64,000 nucleotides of DNA from assembly GCF_017566145.1 (NCBI RefSeq), contig NZ_JABFCL010000003.1, forward strand, positions 1-64,000. Reading direction: 5' to 3'. Numbering within the stretch: the first letter of the stretch is position 1; every line of letters starts with the position of its first letter. Shown here one piece after another: positions 31,995 to 39,634 of this stretch. The notes below the pieces were generated by a model. It ran no database searches. It was not told the origin of the DNA and saw only the letters and a list, made by a program, of their open reading frames with translations. The DNA is from Bittarella massiliensis (ex Durand et al. 2017). Lineage in GTDB: Bacteria > Bacillota > Clostridia > Oscillospirales > Ruminococcaceae. The position numbers were made by a program, and so were the translations under genes.

Positions 31995-33005
31995 ATGAAC
32001 GCTTTGGAGTACGAGACCTTTGACCTGCAGGAAAAGTTGACCCATAAGGGAACCAAAGAGTGGGGGATGATTCGGGTGGCCCAGCGCCCCAACGGCGCCT
32101 GGATCACCCTGCCGGTGATGCTGGCGGTGGGGGCGCAGGACGGGCCCACCGTGCTGGCAGATGGCTGCAACCACGGCGACGAGTACGAGGGCACCGAGGG
32201 GATCATCAAGACCTTTCAGGACTTGGATGTCAGCGAGATGAAGGGCAACTTTATCGGGGTGCCGGCGGTCAACCTGGAGGCCTTTGCCCAGATGTGCCGC
32301 TTCAATGCCACCGAGTATGTGCCCCAGGATCTCAACCGCATCTACCCCGGCAGCCCCAAGGGCTCCATCACCAACTATCTGAGCCACTTCTACTGCGAGA
32401 CCATCCTCAAGCACTGCGACGCCCTGATTACCCTCCACGGCGGCGGGAACTACGAGTACCTGGAGCCGGTGGTCCTCTACTGCGGCGAAGGCGATCAGAC
32501 CGCCAAGACATCCAAAGAGATGGCGGAGGTGTTTGGTTTTAAGGTGCTGTGGAAAAACACCGGCTACAAGGCCGGCAGCGGGATTATGGACGAATGTGCC
32601 TACGAGATGGGCATCCCCGCCATCACCCCGGAGATCGGCGGCCAGTGCACGCGGATGTTCCAGCGGGAGGAGCACAAGGCCATGATCCAGGCCGGCATCT
32701 GCAACGTGCTTCGCTACTTCGGCATCTTAGAGGGGGAAGCCAAGAAGACCGAGGACGTCCTCTACGTGGATATTGACTACCTCTACAACCGCAACGGCGG
32801 CATCCACACCCCGGTGAAGAAGGCCATGGACGAGGTCAAGGCGGGGGATACCCTCTCCATTATCACCGATGTGTTCGGCCAGGAGGTGGATCGGCTGATC
32901 GCCCCCTTTGACGGGGTGGTCATCGGCTACTGGACCTATGCGGTCTGTCACCCCCACAGCTGGATCTACATGGTGGGCAAAAAGGTCGCCCCAGAGGAGG
33001 CCTAG
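31995..33005 (+). CDS. Succinylglutamate desuccinylase/aspartoacylase-family deacylase
   Basis: 336 residues. M14-related AstE/AspA fold: zinc motif NHGDEYEG (H56xxE59 region), substrate-binding DLNRIYPG near 112, LHGGGNYEY near 142 with the third ligand His, and the catalytic Glu in ITPEIGG near 208. The C-terminal 80 residues form the usual lipoyl-like beta-domain ending near HSWIYMVGKKV. Such enzymes release an acyl group from N-acyl amino acids or act on small amides. AGGAGG lies eight bases before the ATG. Third gene after M20 and M28, with a 98-base gap, followed by a strong terminator. Confidence 0.85.
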   Translation: MNALEYETFDLQEKLTHKGTKEWGMIRVAQRPNGAWITLPVMLAVGAQDGPTVLADGCNHGDEYEGTEGIIKTFQDLDVSEMKGNFIGVPAVNLEAFAQMCRFNATEYVPQDLNRIYPGSPKGSITNYLSHFYCETILKHCDALITLHGGGNYEYLEPVVLYCGEGDQTAKTSKEMAEVFGFKVLWKNTGYKAGSGIMDECAYEMGIPAITPEIGGQCTRMFQREEHKAMIQAGICNVLRYFGILEGEAKKTEDVLYVDIDYLYNRNGGIHTPVKKAMDEVKAGDTLSIITDVFGQEVDRLIAPFDGVVIGYWTYAVCHPHSWIYMVGKKVAPEEA

Positions 33006-33080
33006 CCCTCCCCTTCGCCCCTGGCGTGAAAGAGGGAGGCAACGAACGCGGCGACTTCCCCTTAAAAGGAAGGACAAAGA

Positions 33081-33126
33081 GGGCGGCCCATGCGGTGTTT
33101 TCCGCGGGGCCGCCCTTTTTTGCTTT
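33081..33126 (+). terminator. Terminator of the peptidase/deacylase operon
   Basis: GGGCGGCCC (33081-33089) pairs with 33107-33115, with an inner GCGG/CCGC stem, then a T-rich run to 33127. Confidence 0.9.
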
Positions 33127-33157
33127 TTTTACCGGAATATCCGCCTGCCGGGGGAGA

Positions 33158-33871
33158 TCAAAATCCATCCAGATGGGCCCGGCAGATGGCGCCGAAGATG
33201 CGATCCTTGAAGCCGTGATCCTGCCGCTCCCGCTGGCGGATGTACTCCTTCATCCGCTCGCGGTTGGTGTGGCCGTCCACCGGGCAGCTGCTCTTGACCA
33301 CTGGGAAGTCCAGCCGCCGCGCCGCCGACCCCACCAGGAATTCGTCGGCCAGCACCAGGGGGCGGATGACGGTGAGGTCTTTGCGGGAGAGATAGGTCAC
33401 CGGCTGAAAACAGCCCAGCCGCCCCTCGTTGAAGAGGTTCATAAAAAAGGTCTCCACCGCGTCGTCCTTGTGGTGGCCCAGGGCCACCTTGTTGCAGCCG
33501 GCGGCTTTGGCCGCGTCGTGGAGGGAACCGCGCCGCATCCGCGCGCAGAGGGAACAGGGGTTTTTCTCCTGCCGCAGGTTAAAGATGATGTCTCCGATCT
33601 CGGTGCGCTTGACCTGGTAAGGCACCCCCAGGTCGCGGCAGAAGCCCTCGACCCTGCCCCAATCAGGGGTGGGAACCTTGGGGTTGCCCATGTCGATGGT
33701 GATCCCCACCACCTGGTAGTCGATGCCGATATAATCGCGCAGCCCGGCCAACCCGGCCAACAGGGCCAGCGAGTCCTTGCCGCCGGACACCCCGACGGCC
33801 ACCCGGTCGCCGTCGGCCAGCATCCCGTAATCCTGAATGGCCTTGCGCATTGCCCCCATGAGTTTTTGCAT
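33158..33871 (-). CDS. TtcA/TilS-family ATP-dependent tRNA thiolase
   Basis: 237 residues. A PP-loop SGGKDSLALL lies at about 29-38, a Cys pair CSLCARMRRG near 107 and a third Cys in KSSCPVDGHT near 205, which together match the Fe-S-binding cysteines of TtcA-type tRNA-cytidine 2-thiolation enzymes. GHHKDDAVETFFMN is the conserved ATP-pyrophosphatase helix. The shorter length than E. coli TtcA (about 310) fits the compact Clostridial form. The specific tRNA base is not provable here. A minus-strand TATAAT at 33944-33939 could be its -10. The rest of 33872-34192 (about 320 bases) shows no gene. Confidence 0.8.
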   Translation of the reverse strand: MQKLMGAMRKAIQDYGMLADGDRVAVGVSGGKDSLALLAGLAGLRDYIGIDYQVVGITIDMGNPKVPTPDWGRVEGFCRDLGVPYQVKRTEIGDIIFNLRQEKNPCSLCARMRRGSLHDAAKAAGCNKVALGHHKDDAVETFFMNLFNEGRLGCFQPVTYLSRKDLTVIRPLVLADEFLVGSAARRLDFPVVKSSCPVDGHTNRERMKEYIRQRERQDHGFKDRIFGAICRAHLDGF

Positions 33872-34192
33872 GAGCGCGCCTCCCTCTGTTTCGGTTTGCC
33901 GGCGCAGGAAGCGGTGTCCTTCCCGGCGGGCGCTTCCTATTATAAGGCCTGGGGCGCTGTTTTCCTAGTGGTTTTTTTCGCGGTGGAGCAGGGAGCTGAA
34001 AAGAGCGGTTTTTTAGAGGGGCAAAAGGGAAAGGGTCCCCCTTTGCCGCTGCACGCCCTTTGACCGGGCCGATCCCCCCGCTGAAACTGCCGTGAAAAGT
34101 AAAATAGAGACTTTGTAATTGGGAGAATAACAGAGATTGAGCGTGAAAATAGAAGGCGCGTAGATGCAGATTGAAAAAATCGAATTTTGGTG

Positions 34193-34221
34193 TTGACAGC
34201 GCTGGTGCAGGTGGATATAAT
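34193..34221 (+). promoter_or_regulatory. Consensus promoter of rplM-rpsI
   Basis: TTGACA (34193-34198), 17 bases, TATAAT (34216-34221): perfect match, as expected for ribosomal genes. Confidence 0.95.
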
Positions 34222-34227
34222 GATACT

Positions 34228-34299
34228 TGCACGTTTGTGTAACCGGCCGATTGGCCATTTCATACAAGCGAATGAAACCAAAATTCAGGAGGAAAGACC
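34228..34299 (+). promoter_or_regulatory. Putative L13 autoregulatory leader
   Basis: The 70-base leader folds through GTTTGT/ACAAGC around a GGCC-GATT-GGCC hairpin, upstream of AGGAGG. Firmicute rplM genes are known to carry an L13-binding leader. The match to that family is by architecture only. Confidence 0.5.
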
Positions 34300-34728
34300 A
34301 TGTCTACTACCATGCCGAAACCCGCCGAGATCACCCGCAAATGGTATGTAATCGACGCGGCTGGCAAACCGATGGGCCGCACTGCCGCCATTGCCGCCAA
34401 CCTGCTTAGAGGGAAGAACAAAGTCACCTTTGCCCCCCATGTCGATTGCGGTGACCACGTGATCATCATCAACAGCGACAAAGCGATCCTCACCGGCAAC
34501 AAGCTGGATCAGAAATTCTACCGCCACCACAGCGGCTGGGTCGGCGGCCTGAAAGAGGTCAACTACCGCACCTTTATGAAGGCCCACTCTGACCGCGCCA
34601 TGACCCTGGCGGTCAAGGGGATGGTTCCCGACACCACCATCGGCCGCGCGGCCATGACCCGCCTGCGCGTCTACAAGGGCGACGCACACAAGCACCAGTC
34701 TCAGAAGCCTGAAGCTTACAACGGTTAA
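34300..34728 (+). CDS. rplM: Ribosomal protein L13
   Basis: 142 residues, full length for bacterial uL13. Recognisable blocks: [18 protein letters not shown] near 10, [28 protein letters not shown] and [20 protein letters not shown] (in parts). It is an early-assembly protein of the 50S subunit. AGGAGG lies seven bases before the ATG. Co-transcribed with rpsI, as in most bacteria, and followed by a 17-base gap. Confidence 0.98.
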   Translation: MSTTMPKPAEITRKWYVIDAAGKPMGRTAAIAANLLRGKNKVTFAPHVDCGDHVIIINSDKAILTGNKLDQKFYRHHSGWVGGLKEVNYRTFMKAHSDRAMTLAVKGMVPDTTIGRAAMTRLRVYKGDAHKHQSQKPEAYNG

Positions 34729-34745
34729 CAAGGAGGAACGCATCC

Positions 34746-35147
34746 ATGTACGATAAAACTCCCTACTACTACGGCACCGGCAGAAGAAAGAATTCGGTTG
34801 CAAGAGTGCGCGTCTACGACAACGGCACCGGCAAGATCACCATCAACGGCCGCGACATCGACGACTACTTTGGCCTGGAGACCCTGAAGGTCATCGTCAA
34901 GCAGCCCCTGGCCCTCACCGGTCTGGAAGGCAAGTTTGACATCGTCTGCACCGTCTCCGGCGGCGGCGTCTCCGGCCAGGCTGGCGCCATCCGCCACGGC
35001 CTGTCCCGCGCCCTTCTCCTGTTCGACGCCGAGCTGCGCGGCGACCTGAAGAAGGCCGGGTTCCTGACTCGCGACCCCAGAATGAAAGAGCGCAAAAAGT
35101 ACGGCCTCAAAGCCGCCCGTCGCGCCCCCCAGTTCTCCAAGAGATAG
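34746..35147 (+). CDS. rpsI: Ribosomal protein S9
   Basis: 133 residues, full length for bacterial uS9. [15 protein letters not shown] at the N-terminus, [21 protein letters not shown] in the middle (read in parts) and the conserved terminal [17 protein letters not shown], whose Arg tail reaches the ribosomal P site. The ribosome site AAGGAGG is nine bases upstream. Second gene of the rplM operon, followed by a strong terminator. Confidence 0.98.
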   Translation: MYDKTPYYYGTGRRKNSVARVRVYDNGTGKITINGRDIDDYFGLETLKVIVKQPLALTGLEGKFDIVCTVSGGGVSGQAGAIRHGLSRALLLFDAELRGDLKKAGFLTRDPRMKERKKYGLKAARRAPQFSKR

Positions 35148-35164
35148 GTTTTTCTCCGCTACCG

Positions 35165-35198
35165 ATCAGCACAGGCAATGGGCCTGTGCTGATTTTTT
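35165..35198 (+). terminator. Terminator of rplM-rpsI
   Basis: ATCAGCACAGGC (35165-35176) pairs with GCCTGTGCTGAT (35182-35193), then T6. Confidence 0.92.
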
Positions 35199-35345
35199 GT
35201 GCCTGTGGAACAGAAACAAAGTGAATAATTATTCTAATATATTGAATGCAAAAAACAGAGCCGCACAAAATAAAACAAAAAGTACTATAAATACGAAAAT
35301 ATCCTGTTAGGATAATTTGAGAGAGATAAGGAGAGAGGACAGGCC

Positions 35346-35395
35346 TTTAAAGAGGAGTAAAAATCGCTCGACAGAAGCTGATTTACTCTTTTAAA
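35346..35395 (+). repeat. Imperfect inverted repeat in the region upstream of the 3D-domain gene
   Basis: TTTAAAGAGGAGTAAA (35346-35361) and TTTACTCTTTTAAA (35382-35395) face each other with a bulge. There is no T-run after it. It lies in the AT-rich 430-base gap 35199-35626, where only this and the promoter at 35548-35577 could be recognised. Confidence 0.45.
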
Positions 35396-35547
35396 ATGGC
35401 TTAACAATCGCGTTTTTGCGACAAATGTTACAAAAGGGTTACAGAGAAAAACGGACCATGACAGAGCAAACGAGAATGATAGGGGTGCTAATTGGGAATC
35501 CTTCCAGGTGAGGGGATTTTTCCTTCTGAAACGACCAAAAGCCCGGT

Positions 35548-35577
35548 TTGACTGGGAAAATGGCCTTCGGGTATACT
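35548..35577 (+). promoter_or_regulatory. Probable promoter of the G5-3D protein gene
   Basis: TTGACT (35548-35553), 18 bases, TATACT (35572-35577), 50 bases before the ATG. Confidence 0.65.
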
Positions 35578-35626
35578 AGGACGTACTTTGGCAAAGGAAG
35601 CAATTTGCTTTGGTAAAGGAGAATCT

Positions 35627-36679
35627 ATGATACAGAATGCACGAATGATTATAAAGCGGGTGGGGCAGAGCAGCCGGGCGCTGTTCTGTGCCAGCCTCTT
35701 GTTGGCGCTGCTGATTGTCTCGACCCTCGTCACCGCAAAGACCGATGTGGTCTTGGTCTCGGACAGCAGCCGCACCACTGCCATCCTCTGTGTGGGCAGC
35801 GCCCCTGAGTCGATTTTGCAAAAGCAGGGCATCTCGGTGGGGCCCGGCGATCTGGTGACCGCCAAATCCCACGCAGCAGGGGGGCTGCAGAAGATCACCA
35901 TCCAGAGGGCATTTCCAGTGGCGGTACAGGCCGAGGGGGGCGAGACGGTGGTCTGGACCACTGGGGCCACCGTTCGCAGCGTGCTGGAGACCGCCGGTAT
36001 CCCCTTGGGGGAGGAAGATGTAGTTGCCCCTGCCCGGGGTGAGCTGGTGGAGGCGGGAACGGTCATCTCTATCTCTCGGGTGACCTATGCCGAGGCCCAG
36101 CACACCGAAGAGGTGCCCTACGGCACCCAGTACGAGGAGACCTCTCTCCTGGGGCCGGGGCGCACCCAGTTGCAGTCGGAGGGGCAAAACGGGGAGAAAG
36201 TGGTGACCACCCGCACCCGCTTGGTGGACGGGGTGCCCGAAGGCGAGCCCCAGGTGGTGGCCGAGGAGGTCACGGTGGAACCGGTAGACGAGGTGGTGCT
36301 CAAGGGCAAGGAGCGGGCCATGATCTCGACGCTGCGCTTTGGCGATGTGCCCATCGGCGACGACGGTATCCCCCTCTCCTACTCCCGGGTAATGAAGGGG
36401 GCCATCACCACCGGCTACAGCGTCAAGCCCGGCCAGGGAACGGCCAGCGGGCGCAAGCCGGTACCCGGCATCGTTGCGGTGGACCCAGCCAAAATCCCCT
36501 ATGGGACACGGATGTATATCGTCTCCAGCGACGGCTCCTTTGTCTACGGGTACGCCATTGCCGGCGAGACCGGCTCGGCCATGAAGGAGGGACGGGTGGA
36601 TTTTGACCTGCTCTACGCCACCTATGCCCAGAGCTGTGCCCACGGCAAGCGGGCGCTGGACGTCTACTTTTTGGATTGA
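35627..36679 (+). CDS. YabE/RpfB-like G5 and 3D domain cell-wall protein
   Basis: 350 residues from the ATG at 35627 (AAAGGAG six bases upstream). An upstream in-frame start at 35588 lacks a site. An N-terminal membrane anchor (about 18-38) is followed by two DUF348 repeats (about 45-145, each with a GxxPESIL- or GATVRSVL-like core), a G5 domain (about 150-225) and a C-terminal 3D domain (about 255-350). The usual Asp-Thr-Gly of the 3D motif reads AGETGSAMKEGRVDFD, Glu for Asp. Related proteins cleave or remodel peptidoglycan (MltA-like fold) and help resuscitation. Extracellular, monocistronic. Confidence 0.85.
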   Translation: MIQNARMIIKRVGQSSRALFCASLLLALLIVSTLVTAKTDVVLVSDSSRTTAILCVGSAPESILQKQGISVGPGDLVTAKSHAAGGLQKITIQRAFPVAVQAEGGETVVWTTGATVRSVLETAGIPLGEEDVVAPARGELVEAGTVISISRVTYAEAQHTEEVPYGTQYEETSLLGPGRTQLQSEGQNGEKVVTTRTRLVDGVPEGEPQVVAEEVTVEPVDEVVLKGKERAMISTLRFGDVPIGDDGIPLSYSRVMKGAITTGYSVKPGQGTASGRKPVPGIVAVDPAKIPYGTRMYIVSSDGSFVYGYAIAGETGSAMKEGRVDFDLLYATYAQSCAHGKRALDVYFLD

Positions 36680-36699
36680 GTGAAGAGGGGGCAGGGGCA

Positions 36700-36728
36700 C
36701 ACCCGCCAAACCGGCGGGTGCGCCTTTT
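36700..36728 (+). terminator. First terminator hairpin after the 3D-domain gene
   Basis: CACCCGCC (36700-36707) pairs with GGCGGGTG (36713-36720), followed by CGCCTTTT. Confidence 0.65.
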
Positions 36729-36748
36729 GCCCGGCGGCAGCCGGGCGC

Positions 36749-36777
36749 AAAAAAAGGGCCTGATGGCCCTTTTTTTA
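36749..36777. terminator. Bidirectional terminator between 3D-domain and ABC ATPase genes
   Basis: AAAAAAAGGGCC-TGAT-GGCCCTTTTTTT, near-perfect with A and T runs on either side, between convergent genes. Confidence 0.88.
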
Positions 36778-36795
36778 TCGCTGTTTGCAGGCCGA

Positions 36796-37500
36796 TCAGG
36801 CCAGCCGGACACCGCGCTGCGGAGGGGTGGCCAGGTCGCCCACCAGCCGCCCCCTCTGCAGCAGGAGCTGCCGGGGGGCGCAGGCGGCCAGCTGTTTGTC
36901 GCGGGTGAAGAGGAGAATGGAGAGCCCCTCTCTCCCCAGCTGGCGAAGGACCGCCCCCACATCGGTGTGGACGTCGGTGTGGCTCTCCCCCGGCTCCTCC
37001 ACCAGCAGCAGAGAGGGCCCGGCGGCGATGGCCCGGGCGATGACAGCCCGCCGCAGCTGGCTGTCGTTCAGGCTGTCCGGCAGGCTGCCGGCGCGCCCCT
37101 CAAGCCCGACTTTGGCGAGGGCCCGCAGGGCCATCTCCCGCCGCTGGGCGGTGGGGATGCCCCGGCTCACCAGGGGGTGGGAGACATCCTCCAGCAGGCT
37201 GGCCCCCTTTTCCAGAGGGGCCCACTGCAGGGCAAAGCCCATCTCTCCCCGCAGCCGGGCCAGGCAGCACTCCCCCATCCGGGTCACCTCTTCCCCCCGA
37301 AACTGATAGCGGCCGTGGGTGGGGGCCTCCAGGCCGCCTAGAATGTCCAGCAGGGCGGATTTACCGGAGCCGGCCTCCCCCAGCACAGCGGTGAAAGACC
37401 CCTCTTCCAGGGCAAAGTTGACATCCCAGAGGGCGCGAACCTCCCGGAGGCCGCAGCCGTAGATTTTGGTCAGGTGGTTGACAGAAAGCAAACGGGACAT
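36796..37500 (-). CDS. Degenerate ABC-type ATPase domain protein
   Basis: 234 residues from the ATG at 37500 (AAGGAG seven bases upstream). It resembles the MacB/LolD class. Walker A GEAGSGKS (41-48) is intact and a Q-loop Gln is near 92. The signature LSGGQ is replaced by LNDSQ (about 143), the Walker B Asp by Glu (LLLVEEP, 168-169), and the switch His by Arg (LLFTRD, 200). All three changes together argue against normal ATP hydrolysis. No permease gene is adjacent. It lies 69 bases downstream of the DUF3048 lipoprotein gene on the same strand and probably shares its transcript. It may be a nucleotide-binding regulator or a decaying gene. Confidence 0.75.
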   Translation of the reverse strand: MSRLLSVNHLTKIYGCGLREVRALWDVNFALEEGSFTAVLGEAGSGKSALLDILGGLEAPTHGRYQFRGEEVTRMGECCLARLRGEMGFALQWAPLEKGASLLEDVSHPLVSRGIPTAQRREMALRALAKVGLEGRAGSLPDSLNDSQLRRAVIARAIAAGPSLLLVEEPGESHTDVHTDVGAVLRQLGREGLSILLFTRDKQLAACAPRQLLLQRGRLVGDLATPPQRGVRLA

Positions 37501-37569
37501 ACCATCTCTCCTTTTTTCCTTTGGAGATAGTATGCCCCGCTCTTCCCCGCGCAACGGGGAAAGAGGCAA

Positions 37570-38682
37570 TTATTCTGCCGGGGAGGAGGTGGCGGAAGAA
37601 CTGGCTTCCGGCTCCTCTGCCTTGCCGGGGGTGATGTTGAGGGAGGACTCGTTTTTGTCGCTGACAACGGCCACGTAGGTCTTGCCGGCGTTGAGGGTCA
37701 GGGGCGAACCGTCCTCTTTGGCAAAGGTGAGGGGGTCGTTGATCCCGCCCTTTTTCCACCGGATGGGCTCGTACTGGCCGCGGGTGAAGTAGTAGCCGGT
37801 CCCGCTGCTAAGGTCCACATCCACATGGCCGATCTGGTCAATGACCCGAATGGAGGTGTAGAGGAGCAGGGCGTTGTCAAAGGCGAGGGTCTCGCCGGTG
37901 GCGGCGTCGATGTGGGGCTGGCCGAACTGGTGTTTTTCGTATTTGCAGGTGGCGGCGTTGTAGCGCAGGGTATCGCTGACATACCCCGAGAAGGGAAAGG
38001 AGACCTCGTCGGCCTTGCCGTAGTTGGGGGCGTAGAGGTCGCTGCTGAACTTGGACTGCTCGCAGAAAGAAAAGCCGCAACGGGGCGCGCCCGCAAGGCT
38101 GATGGACTTTTTGTCCAGCCCCTTTTGGATGAGTTCGCCCGAGGTGAAGGTGCAGTGCTCCCGCGAGTAGGTCTTGTGCCGCTCCTCGTCAAAGGAGAAG
38201 GCCACGGTGGAGAGGGCCATCCCGTCCACCGTCTTGATGCTGTTTTTCTGCAGCAGGGCGTCGGCCTGGGTGCTGGTGCCGTAGTGGATGAGGGTGGCGT
38301 CGTGGCCGGTGGCCAGCTCGATGTAGACGGGCCGGGCCGAGCGCACCGAGCCGATTTTGGGCACCTGGCGCGGGTCGGAGTAGATGGCCAGCAACCGGGT
38401 GATCCCCCCTTCGGCCACCACCTCGTAGAGGATGTCGGCCTGCGCCAGCCCGTACTGGGGCAGGGCGGCCTTCAGGTTGTTGATCATCACCCCCACCGGC
38501 CGGTGGGCGGTGGAGTAGTCGTCGTCGACGCGCAATCCGGTGAGGGGATTGGTCGGCCGCAGGTCGATCTGGGCGGAGGAGATGGAGCCGCCCGCAGTGA
38601 CCGCGCTCTCATCCCTGTTGCAGCCGGCGAAAAGACCCAGGGCCAGTAGGCAGGCCAGGGCCGTGCAAAGTGCCTTTTTCAT
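37570..38682 (-). CDS. DUF3048 (YerB-like) lipoprotein
   Basis: 370 residues from the ATG at 38682 (GGAGG eight bases upstream). A TTG at 38697 overlaps the site. Lipobox LFAGC near residue 21 gives a membrane-anchored lipoprotein. The DUF3048 region covers about 40-330, with NPLTGLRVD, RPVGVMINN, QADILYEVVAEGGITRLLA (in parts) and GSVRSARPVYIELA. The C-terminus is Ser/Glu-rich and presumably disordered. YerB-type proteins lie on the outer face and have no known function. It has a good promoter of its own (38718-38746). Confidence 0.85.
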   Translation of the reverse strand: MKKALCTALACLLALGLFAGCNRDESAVTAGGSISSAQIDLRPTNPLTGLRVDDDYSTAHRPVGVMINNLKAALPQYGLAQADILYEVVAEGGITRLLAIYSDPRQVPKIGSVRSARPVYIELATGHDATLIHYGTSTQADALLQKNSIKTVDGMALSTVAFSFDEERHKTYSREHCTFTSGELIQKGLDKKSISLAGAPRCGFSFCEQSKFSSDLYAPNYGKADEVSFPFSGYVSDTLRYNAATCKYEKHQFGQPHIDAATGETLAFDNALLLYTSIRVIDQIGHVDVDLSSGTGYYFTRGQYEPIRWKKGGINDPLTFAKEDGSPLTLNAGKTYVAVVSDKNESSLNITPGKAEEPEASSSATSSPAE

Positions 38683-38717
38683 TCTCTTTTCCTCCAAATG
38701 TAAGGTTTGGTGGCTCT

Positions 38718-38746
38718 ATTATACGCCCATCCCCCGCCCTTTGCAA
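38718..38746 (-). promoter_or_regulatory. Sigma-A promoter of the DUF3048 lipoprotein gene
   Basis: Minus strand TTGCAA (38746-38741), 17 bases, TATAAT (38723-38718). Confidence 0.8.
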
Positions 38747-38817
38747 AAAAATAAGAAAAAGAGGGCTTAAAGGGGAAGTTTGACCAGCACTGAAGGTGGC
38801 GTCGCAGGGGGCGGATA

Positions 38818-38826
38818 TGCTATACT
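38818..38826 (+). promoter_or_regulatory. Extended -10 promoter of the NatAB-like operon
   Basis: TGC-TATACT with TATACT at 38821-38826. No good -35 is seen. Confidence 0.5.
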
Positions 38827-38905
38827 GTCTCTAAATCCGCAGATGGAAGCCGCCGGAGGCAACCGCTGCAATTTGCCCCGTTGGGGAAGAGAAGAAGGAG
38901 AGCAT

Positions 38906-39634
38906 ATGGAGAAAACACTTGAAGTGCGCCAACTGCGAAAGCGGTACGGCCAGGTAGAGGCGGTCAAAGGCATCAGCTTTGACGTGGGCAAAGGCGAAGT
39001 CTTTGCCCTCATCGGCCCCAACGGGGCTGGCAAGACCACCACCATTCGAATGATCGCCACTCTGCTGACCCCCACCGACGGGGACGCAGTGGTGGCCGGA
39101 CACAGCCTGCGCGCTGAGCCGGAGAAGGTGCGGGAAGCCATTACCTACCTGCCAGACGAGGCAGGGGCCTACAAGTCCATGACCGGGATGGAGTATCTCA
39201 AGTTCATGGCGGGGCTGTTTGTGGCCGACAGAGAGCGGGCCAAGGCCTGCGTCGAATACGCGGTGGAGCGCTGTGGCCTGGGCGAGCGGCTGGGCGACAA
39301 GATCGGCACCTATTCCCGGGGAATGACCCGCAAACTGCTGCTCTCCCGGGCGGTGATGACCCGCCCGGCCCTGGCCATCCTCGACGAGCCCACCAGCGGG
39401 CTGGACATCATCAACGCCCTGGAGATTCGGCGGATGATCAAGGGATTGGCCGCCGAGGGGATGAGCTTCCTCCTCTCCAGCCACAACATGTTGGAGATCG
39501 AGTTCCTCTCCGACCGGGTGGGGATCATCGACAAGGGCGTCCTCCATGTCACCGGCAACTGCGAGGAGCTGCTGGAGCGCTATGAGGCGCAAAATCTGGA
39601 AGAGGTATTTGAGAGGGCGGTGAGCGGCCGATGA
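38906..39634 (+). CDS. ABC exporter ATP-binding protein (NatA-like)
   Basis: 242 residues from the ATG at 38906 with AAGGAG seven bases upstream. Walker A GPNGAGKTTT near 37, signature YSRGMTRKLLLSRA near 137 (SRGM in place of SGGQ, common in NatA-type exporters), Walker B LAILDEPTSGLD near 158 and switch His in LSSHNM near 190. Fully competent by its motifs, unlike the ATPase at 36796. Paired with the membrane protein downstream (ATGA overlap). NatAB-type exporters expel Na+ or small toxic compounds. Confidence 0.9.
   Translation: MEKTLEVRQLRKRYGQVEAVKGISFDVGKGEVFALIGPNGAGKTTTIRMIATLLTPTDGDAVVAGHSLRAEPEKVREAITYLPDEAGAYKSMTGMEYLKFMAGLFVADRERAKACVEYAVERCGLGERLGDKIGTYSRGMTRKLLLSRAVMTRPALAILDEPTSGLDIINALEIRRMIKGLAAEGMSFLLSSHNMLEIEFLSDRVGIIDKGVLHVTGNCEELLERYEAQNLEEVFERAVSGR

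Noticed and set aside
35199..35547. c-di-AMP (ydaO) riboswitch before the 3D-domain gene
   Set aside because: Wall-hydrolase genes of this type can carry one, but I could not match its conserved cores here. Only an imperfect inverted repeat is present.
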